Positions 14,138 to 18,486 of a stretch of 18,486 nucleotides of DNA are shown here, piece by piece. Position numbers and translations under genes: made by a program. A model generated the notes under the pieces. That model worked only from the letters and a program-made list of their open reading frames with translations, had not been told where the DNA came from and searched no databases. Source of the stretch: Bacillota bacterium (lineage in GTDB: Bacteria > Bacillota > Clostridia > Lachnospirales > Lachnospiraceae). The stretch covers positions 1-18,486 of the forward strand of contig JAEZZO010000057.1 in assembly GCA_023418475.1 (NCBI GenBank), given 5' to 3'. Positions within the stretch are counted from its first letter, which is position 1. Each line of letters opens with the position of its first letter.

Positions 14138-14575
14138 TTACTTCTGTAAAATATCCAAAACATCCTCCAAGATACCAGTGAACTTTTCCAGTTCATCATC
14201 AGAGCATCTACTAAGTACATTTTTAATGGCATCAATACGCACTTGCTCCTGACTATCATGAAAATGAAATGCTAATTTACCCTGGGCTGTCAATTGGAGT
14301 GGAGCTTCCTTTCGATTAACCAAATCCTCAGTTTTTTCAACTAATCCTTTTTGGCACAAATTAGAAATGATGACTGACATACGACCTTTTGTGATACCCA
14401 TTAACTCACATAAATCTCTTTGAAGAATTCCAGAATTACACCCGATTAATTCAATTGTATGAATTTCAGCAATGTATAATTTCTGATGTGTTCCATAATC
14501 CTTTGCTAATTTGTAACGTTCACCCGACCAGTAAATAAGCTTTTCAAATGTCTTGATAATATTCCCTGTATTCAT
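14138..14575 (-). CDS. MarR-family transcriptional regulator
   Basis: About 145 residues starting MNTGNIIKTFEKLIYW. ATG 14575 is preferred because AAGGAGG lies 7 nt upstream; the longer frame to 14626 has no such site. The winged helix is clear: HTIELIGCNSGILQRDLCELMGITKGRMSVIISNLCQKGLVEKTED, then the wing with NRKEAPLQLTAQGK. Terminal helices form the dimer interface. It probably represses itself and the membrane protein behind it, through the related palindromes at 14596 and 14104. The ligand is unknown. Confidence 0.9.
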   Translation of the reverse strand: MNTGNIIKTFEKLIYWSGERYKLAKDYGTHQKLYIAEIHTIELIGCNSGILQRDLCELMGITKGRMSVIISNLCQKGLVEKTEDLVNRKEAPLQLTAQGKLAFHFHDSQEQVRIDAIKNVLSRCSDDELEKFTGILEDVLDILQK

Positions 14576-14595
14576 GCCAGACCTCCTTTCTGCAG

Positions 14596-14626
14596 ATAGT
14601 TTATGGTATAAACTATATTTTGTCAA
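14596..14626 (-). promoter_or_regulatory. marR promoter with overlapping palindrome
   Basis: On the minus strand TTGACA is at 14626-14621 and a weak TAAACT -10 at 14603-14598 with 17-bp spacing. The 21-bp palindrome 14596-14616 (arms ATAGTTTA and TAAACTAT) covers the spacer end and the -10. Autorepression is the simplest reading. The -35 overlaps the last codons of the upstream DUF2812 gene. Confidence 0.68.
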
Positions 14627-15212
14627 GGGGATTCTTCATTCGATTCATCTTATTTCTGATTTTTACATAGTCCGAAAACGAAAAGCTTGTGGCAACAAAT
14701 AAACCAATACCGACCCAGGGAAGAGCAGCTTTCAGGAAATCATTGATCCAAGTAAATTTTGGAATTAATATCGTGGTCTCACTCGTAAAGGCATGAGTAA
14801 ATATCTCCATTATCACAATCACACTAGCTATTGCAAACAAAGTAACATTAAATATCAATTTTTTACTGATTAATCTTTCGCACATTGTGATTTTGGAATC
14901 CCTGTCACTGAATAGAGATAAGTCGGTGTCATTCGAATCCTTTTGCTTTCGGAAATAATACCAATTACAACTTTTCAAAAGGAAGCTCCAGCCATAGTCA
15001 TTATAAAGCTTGAGATAGCTGTTGTCCTCTATATTTTTAATCTGAAAATCAAGTTGATAGATCCAATCTTCCGGTTGGCATTTTTCAAATTTATAGCCAT
15101 TTTTGGAGATTTCGATTAACTTCCAGCCTTTTTTATGCATTTGTGATAACCACTCTTCCTCTTCCTCAAAATCGGAAAGTGAAAAGCTTGTTTTTACTAT
15201 TTTGCACTCCAT
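14613..15212 (-). CDS. DUF2812 membrane protein, PadR-linked
   Basis: This protein has 199 residues. The first 110 residues form the soluble DUF2812 part: LSDFEEEEEWLSQMHKKGWKL, then YQLDF and YNDYGWSFLLKSCNWYYFRK, the Trp/Tyr-rich motifs of the family. Two membrane helices follow (about 132-152 and 170-188). ATG 15212 is preferred over GTG 15221 because GGGGGAG is 8 nt upstream. It overlaps the end of padR by 16 bp, so translation is coupled. DUF2812 proteins are very often paired with PadR regulators; the biochemical role is not known. Confidence 0.85.
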   Translation of the reverse strand: MECKIVKTSFSLSDFEEEEEWLSQMHKKGWKLIEISKNGYKFEKCQPEDWIYQLDFQIKNIEDNSYLKLYNDYGWSFLLKSCNWYYFRKQKDSNDTDLSLFSDRDSKITMCERLISKKLIFNVTLFAIASVIVIMEIFTHAFTSETTILIPKFTWINDFLKAALPWVGIGLFVATSFSFSDYVKIRNKMNRMKNPLDKI

Positions 15213-15529
15213 GGTATACACTCCCCCTTACTGTTCTTATATAAACGTTCAATTCTTCTAAGCTCTATAGCAAGTATTTCCTGCCCTTGCTCTGTAATAA
15301 TATAAAGCTTACGTTTTTCTTCTTCCATTGTGAAACGAATTAATCCATCCTTTTCCATCTTAGAAAGACTTCCGTACATAGTACCAGCACTTATGATAAT
15401 TTCACCGCCGGTCATTTCCTTTACTTGCTGTGTTATGCCATAACCATGCTGCTGCGCCTGTAAACAAAACAGAATATAAAAGCCTGTTTCTGTCATTGGA
15501 AGGTATACTCTTTTTAATTTCTCATTCAT
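15197..15529 (-). CDS. PadR-family transcriptional regulator
   Basis: The protein has 110 residues and starts MNEKLKRVYLPMTETGFYILFCL, with ATG 15529 close behind AGAGGTG. The PadR winged helix is seen in HGYGITQQVKEMTGGEIIISAGTMYGSLSKMEKDGLI, followed by the wing with KRKLYIITEQGQEIL. It is the first gene of a two-gene operon with the DUF2812 membrane protein. It has its own promoter with a palindrome at 15560-15600 and is probably autoregulated. Confidence 0.92.
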   Translation of the reverse strand: MNEKLKRVYLPMTETGFYILFCLQAQQHGYGITQQVKEMTGGEIIISAGTMYGSLSKMEKDGLIRFTMEEEKRKLYIITEQGQEILAIELRRIERLYKNSKGECIPWSAK

Positions 15530-15559
15530 ATAGCACCTCTGTATATAATAATACTTTAT

Positions 15560-15600
15560 ATCGCAGTACTTAGTATATCGAACTGCGATGTATTTGTCAA
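15560..15600 (-). promoter_or_regulatory. padR promoter and candidate PadR operator
   Basis: On the minus strand a consensus TTGACA (15600-15595) is 17 bp from TATACT (15577-15572). The perfect inverted repeat ATCGCAGT (15560-15567) / ACTGCGAT (15582-15589) brackets the -10 box. A dimer bound there would block RNA polymerase. Confidence 0.75.
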
Positions 15601-15662
15601 GTGAAATAATCAAATGAAAAATAATGTGATAAAACAAAAAAGTTAGATAATATTATCAAACA

Positions 15663-15696
15663 AAAAGAAGTCCATCTTGTGTGATGAACTTCTTTT
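15663..15696 (-). terminator. Terminator after the isomerase/epimerase gene
   Basis: AAAAGAAGTCCATC and GATGAACTTCTTTT form a 14-bp stem with one mismatch and a 6-base loop. It lies 14 bp after the stop codon at 15710, and T residues complete it on the minus strand. Confidence 0.82.
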
Positions 15697-15709
15697 CTTT
15701 TACCTGTTA

Positions 15710-16570
15710 CTATTGATTTGATTTTTTACGACAATCTTTCAGATAATTGAAAGCCAATATCTGCCCTTCAAAATCCCTGTCACCGCAGTAGACGGGGTCG
15801 TGGAAACCTTCTATGGCAATATCTTGGCTATAGCCGCCTTTATTTAAGATAGAAATAATTTCTTCCCAATTGCTATCACCAAGCCCAGGGAAACGGTGAA
15901 CGCAGTATTCTGAACCAAACCAGGAACCGTATTTTTTGATATACGGCCAATCGATATTAGCATCCTTGCCATGAACATGCACTATTTTAGGAAGCCAGTT
16001 CTTCAATTGTTCAATAGGGTCAATGAACTGTTCTAATTGGTGGGAGGGCTCCCATTCCAGGCCAAGGTGATTACTATCTACAGCATCAAACATCATTTCC
16101 CATGCCTTTGGACAGTAACCGATATTACAGGTGGTATGATACCAAAATCCATACATTGGACAATTTTCTATGCCTATTTTGATATCGTTTGCTTCGGCTC
16201 TTTTTGCAAGATCTCCAAATACCTCTTTGAATTTTGGCAAAGCTTCCTCAACGGTTCTTCCTTCTAAAGCTCCTGCAAAAGTACCTACAATCTTTGCATT
16301 AAATAAGTGAGCATTGTCAATGCAGTACTCCAGTTCTTTTCGTTGCTCCTCATATTGTAGTGGATTACAGTATAAGCCGATGCTGGAAATTGTTAAATCA
16401 GAATCACCAATGATCTCTTTCGTCCTTTTTGATAATTCGACAAAATCAGAACCCTCAAGAGAGACGTTATAATATAATTCAACTGATTCAAAGCCAGCTT
16501 TCTTTACTTCTGGTAATACGGATAAAATTTCATTTCCCCTAACACATGTTCCGATTTTCATATGTGCCAT
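15710..16570 (-). CDS. Sugar phosphate isomerase/epimerase-like TIM-barrel protein
   Basis: The protein has 286 residues of the xylose isomerase-like / AP endonuclease family 2 fold. Strand-end residues that usually hold the divalent metal are visible: Glu in IGIENCPMY, Glu-Pro-Ser-His in LEWEPSHQ, His in VHVHGKDA, and Glu in IAIEGFHDP. HRFPGLGD fits the substrate loop seen in IolE/IolI-like and tagatose/allulose epimerase-like members. The exact sugar is not predictable, and no transport or kinase gene is adjacent. AGGGAGG is 7 nt before ATG 16570. The gene has a terminator (15663-15696), and its upstream region is a foldback repeat (16599-16803) whose left arm may supply the -35. Confidence 0.85.
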   Translation of the reverse strand: MAHMKIGTCVRGNEILSVLPEVKKAGFESVELYYNVSLEGSDFVELSKRTKEIIGDSDLTISSIGLYCNPLQYEEQRKELEYCIDNAHLFNAKIVGTFAGALEGRTVEEALPKFKEVFGDLAKRAEANDIKIGIENCPMYGFWYHTTCNIGYCPKAWEMMFDAVDSNHLGLEWEPSHQLEQFIDPIEQLKNWLPKIVHVHGKDANIDWPYIKKYGSWFGSEYCVHRFPGLGDSNWEEIISILNKGGYSQDIAIEGFHDPVYCGDRDFEGQILAFNYLKDCRKKSNQ

Positions 16571-16598
16571 TTATATTCCTCCCTGGTATGTAACTTAA

Positions 16599-16803
16599 AA
16601 TTAAATGATTCGAGTGTCAAAAGTCATCAAAAATTATATTAGTTGAATATGGCTGCATATATATTCGGTTTGGCGTACTACGGCTGACTGAGTGCTTATA
16701 TGCGAAGCATATCGAAGAAAGGAAAGTTAGCCAAATGAATATATATGCAGCCATATTCAATTCAATGATTAAATCTGACTTTTGGCACTCGAATCATTTA
16801 ATT
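16599..16803. repeat. 205-bp foldback (palindromic) element
   Basis: The outer arms 16599-16626 and 16776-16803 are 28 bp each with one mismatch. The inner arms 16644-16674 and 16730-16759 are about 30 bp with 23 perfect pairs and a small offset. The centre holds a third hairpin ATATGCGAAGCATAT (16698-16712). No coding frame is inside. The structure resembles a miniature inverted-repeat element or a large folded RNA; no target-site duplication is clear because both flanks are AT-rich. Confidence 0.85.
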
Positions 16804-17047
16804 AATTATAGATACCAAAATATAACATGTCAATATTAAACATTTTATGTTTATCTTAAGTTATTCTCATGGCGTAATATACCAGTGCATTATTTATAGC
16901 TAAAATAGTACGTTTTAGATTTTTGAGGTTGAGGATATCTAATTGGAATCATCCCAGAATAGGTCATTGAGCGTTTTGTGAAGAGCCTTGCAAATTGTAA
17001 TGCATAAATTAATTATATATTGCCAAAATGTGGTAAAAGGAGTAACG
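16804..17047. other. Gene-free interval before the subtilase gene
   Basis: Together with the foldback element this makes more than 500 bp without a gene. No coding frame, RNA gene or strong hairpin was found in this part. Confidence 0.5.
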
Positions 17048-17076
17048 TGGAAATATGAACTAAAGTTCATTATAAT
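17048..17076 (+). promoter_or_regulatory. Promoter with palindrome before the subtilase gene
   Basis: TGGAAA (17048-17053) and a consensus TATAAT (17071-17076) are 17 bp apart. The spacer is filled by the perfect palindrome ATGAACTAAAGTTCAT (17055-17070), a likely repressor site. The ribosome site GAGGGGG and start TTG follow at 17094-17109. Confidence 0.65.
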
Positions 17077-17106
17077 GAAACGAATAAAATAACGAGGGGG
17101 ATAAAA

Positions 17107-17796
17107 TTGATAAAAGAGCGTATATTGGTAAAATTAGGTATGTTGTCTATTGTCTTGATCGTAATGCTTGCTGGATGCAGCAGAGGTTCCAGTAATGTGA
17201 CAGATGCAGGAACTAAAGTGGCCTCTACTGATACTAATAATATGAATTCAGATGGAAAGAATGGGCAGCAAATTACTATTACTCCGACATCAGCTCCAAC
17301 AAATGTACCTACAGCAATACCTACAGTGACACCAACGGTAATTGCAACAGAAACAGCAAAGGATGAATTTCATAATACGACACCGATATCTGCAGATTGG
17401 TCTGCATTGGAGAAAAAACTTACTATGCTGGAAGATAGTAATATGTGGGGCAGTGCATATGATTTCAGACTAGAAGACTTAACGAGTCTAGATTTATCAA
17501 ATGAATCCGAGAAGATGAAAGATATTGTATTTGATAAATATACAAAATGGACGGATAAGCTACCAAAGGGATTTAATCCGAAAGCTGTTATGGAAAATGG
17601 TAAAAATCCGGGATTAGGAATAAGAAGCATACATAAGAAAGGAATAACCGGTAAAGGCGTAAATATTGCAATTATTGATCAACCTCTTTTGCTGCAGCAC
17701 ATGGAGTATTGTAAACAGGTAAAGTTATATGAAGAAGGGAATACTGATGGTGTAGCTTCCATGCATGGGCCATTTGTTGGCTTGTTGTTTCAGTAG
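17107..17796 (+). pseudogene. Lipoprotein subtilase (S8 peptidase), 3' truncated
   Basis: The readable 229 residues start at TTG 17107 behind GAGGGGG. A lipoprotein signal peptide ends in LAGC (Cys about residue 24), then a Thr/Pro-rich linker (about 60-85) that would span the wall. The subtilase core begins at about 172 with GIRSIHKKGITGKGVNIAIIDQ, where Asp is the first catalytic residue, and reaches HGPFVGLL, the catalytic His motif (HGTxVAG in most members). The frame ends four residues later in TAG. The Ser motif (GTSMA) and the rest of the domain, about 200 residues, are missing. The break at about 17785 joins unrelated sequence, so the protein cannot be an active protease. Confidence 0.82.
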
Positions 17797-17946
17797 AAGG
17801 GTAAGTGCTTTGATTTTTTCATCACTGTAATAAATTCTATCTTACCATTTCCAAGAACACTAGAAAAGTAATAACCGGAATTACAGGGTGTCTTTTTCGC
17901 ATTAACCGGTTCCCCTTCACAGCACACATGGGATGTGTGTTTTTCT
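17790..17946 (-). pseudogene. Unidentified C-terminal coding remnant
   Basis: On the minus strand one open frame of about 50 codons reads through GYYFSSVLGNGKIEFITVM and KKSKHLPFY to a TGA at 17792-17790. Its amino-acid makeup looks like real protein, but it lacks a start and is cut by the integrase remnant at about 17946. I do not recognise the family. It may be the tail of a cargo gene of the second copy of element A. Confidence 0.35.
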
Positions 17947-18305
17947 GATATTTCCGCTGGCTATCGGACTATTCCCTTATCAAAAAAGGCAAAAAAGATA
18001 CTGGAAGAGGTGAAAAAGCTCTCACCTGAAAGTGAATATCTGTTTACTCAGGCTAACGGTGAAAGAATGACGAGCAGAAGCTTTAACTACTGGCTAGAGA
18101 AGTATTGTAGAGATGCTGGTATAACGTTTAAGAGCAGTCATTGTATCCGAAGAACCTTTGCCACAGTCGGTTGTATGCAGGGGACATGCCTTTAGAGGAA
18201 ATTAGTGTGTATATGGGCCATGAGGATACCGATACAACGAAAGGCTATATCTACAATTACAATCAAATTGAAAAGAATCGTGCCTATATGGACAAATCAT
18301 TATAG
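17947..18305 (+). pseudogene. Tyrosine integrase remnant, second element A copy
   Basis: This is the same integrase 3' half as at 298-657. It keeps HCIRR, YMGHEDTDTTKGYIYNYN and the C-terminus DKSL. Here the frame is broken by two extra bases (AC) after TTTGCC near 18162, giving a stop at 18193-18195. The region beyond, otherwise intact, reads PLEEISVYMGHEDTDTTKGY in another frame. The damage is different from that of the left copy. Upstream sequence has been replaced at about 17946. Confidence 0.87.
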
Positions 18306-18329
18306 CGGTTTGAGTCCGTAAAAGGATGT

Positions 18330-18348
18330 TGCACACATCCTGCACACA
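18330..18348. repeat. Candidate arm-type sites, second element A copy
   Basis: TGCACACA occurs at 18330-18337 and 18341-18348, with the same word, period and 62-bp distance to att as at 682-700. Confidence 0.6.
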
Positions 18349-18368
18349 TGATTTTCAAGCAACAAAAA

Positions 18369-18401
18369 ATCGCTAACCCTTGATTTATAAGGATTAGCGA
18401 T
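18369..18401 (-). terminator. Hairpin terminator beside att4
   Basis: ATCGCTAACCCTT (18369-18381) and AAGGATTAGCGAT (18389-18401) form a 13-bp stem with one G-U pair, followed on the minus strand by a T-run (plus A-run 18364-18369). The stem has no similarity to the hairpin at 714-751, although the sequences on both sides are nearly identical in the two copies. Confidence 0.75.
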
Positions 18402-18410
18402 ACTTTTCAT

Positions 18411-18432
18411 TAAGCGCGAGACGGGATTCGAA
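18411..18432. repeat. att4: 22-bp copy of tRNA-Gly 3' end
   Basis: It is identical to att1-att3 over 22 bp. It lies 12 kb from the tRNA in this window and is followed by an element left end, so an intact target tRNA, if any, must be beyond the right edge. Confidence 0.9.
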
Positions 18433-18486
18433 TTCTATCCCCTCTCAAAAATACTGATAGAAAGGGACTTTCCAGCACATCCGATT
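18433..18486. mobile_element. Left end of a further element, cut by the window edge
   Basis: The 50 bp after att4 match those after att1 (785-833): CTATCCCCT, then AATACTGATAGAAAGGG and CTTTCCAGCACATCC. A weaker form of the same signature follows att2 (AAATACTGAAAAGAAAGGGG). This marks it as the conserved left terminus of these elements, so another element starts here. Confidence 0.7.

Overview
The window is low-GC, with strong AGGAGG-type ribosome binding sites, a T-box-controlled thrS and dispersed small integrative elements. Its codon use and gene families point to an anaerobic Clostridia/Lachnospiraceae-type Firmicute. The species cannot be fixed from the sequence alone.

Left third (1-6330) is an integration hotspot at the 3' end of a tRNA-Gly(GCC) gene, which lies on the minus strand at 6257-6328. 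A 22-bp copy of the tRNA 3' end recurs at 763, 2454 and 6255 (att1-att3) and again at 18411 (att4). Reading leftward from the tRNA, small elements are stacked head to tail, each with a tyrosine integrase gene pointing at its att site. Element C (2454-6276, about 3.8 kb) is the best preserved. It holds a GNAT acetyltransferase cargo gene, an inverted-repeat-rich stretch with an oriT-like site, a MobV/Pre relaxase broken by one amber codon, and a full-length integrase. Element B (763-2475, about 1.7 kb) is a deleted remnant with a SAM methyltransferase, a 5'-truncated AraC regulator and a frameshifted integrase fragment. Element A, running off the left edge, leaves only a broken integrase 3' end.

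Every element right end has the same order: integrase stop, short direct repeats (candidate arm-type sites), a hairpin with a minus-strand T-run, then the att site. Because the tRNA is read leftward into the element, that hairpin should be the tRNA-Gly transcription terminator. Each element therefore seems to bring its own replacement terminator, and the hairpin sequences differ between elements. Elements B and C also carry their own repeat words at both ends.

The centre (6513-16570) is ordinary chromosome, almost all on the minus strand. It contains lrgAB-like murein hydrolase export regulators; thrS (without a TGS domain) behind a threonine T-box; a GNAT acetyltransferase; a radical SAM protein of the spore-photoproduct-lyase-like type; a secreted DUF3298-type protein; a MarR regulator with a membrane protein, each next to a copy of the same 21-bp palindrome; a PadR-DUF2812 operon with a palindrome over its promoter; and a sugar phosphate isomerase/epimerase-like TIM barrel.

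The right end (16599-18486) is accessory again. It has a 205-bp foldback repeat, a lipoprotein subtilase cut off just after its catalytic His motif, a short unidentified coding remnant, and a second copy of the element A integrase 3' end with arm repeats, a new terminator and att4, followed by the left end of another element. The roughly 540-bp segment 298-833 is thus repeated directly at 17947-18482.
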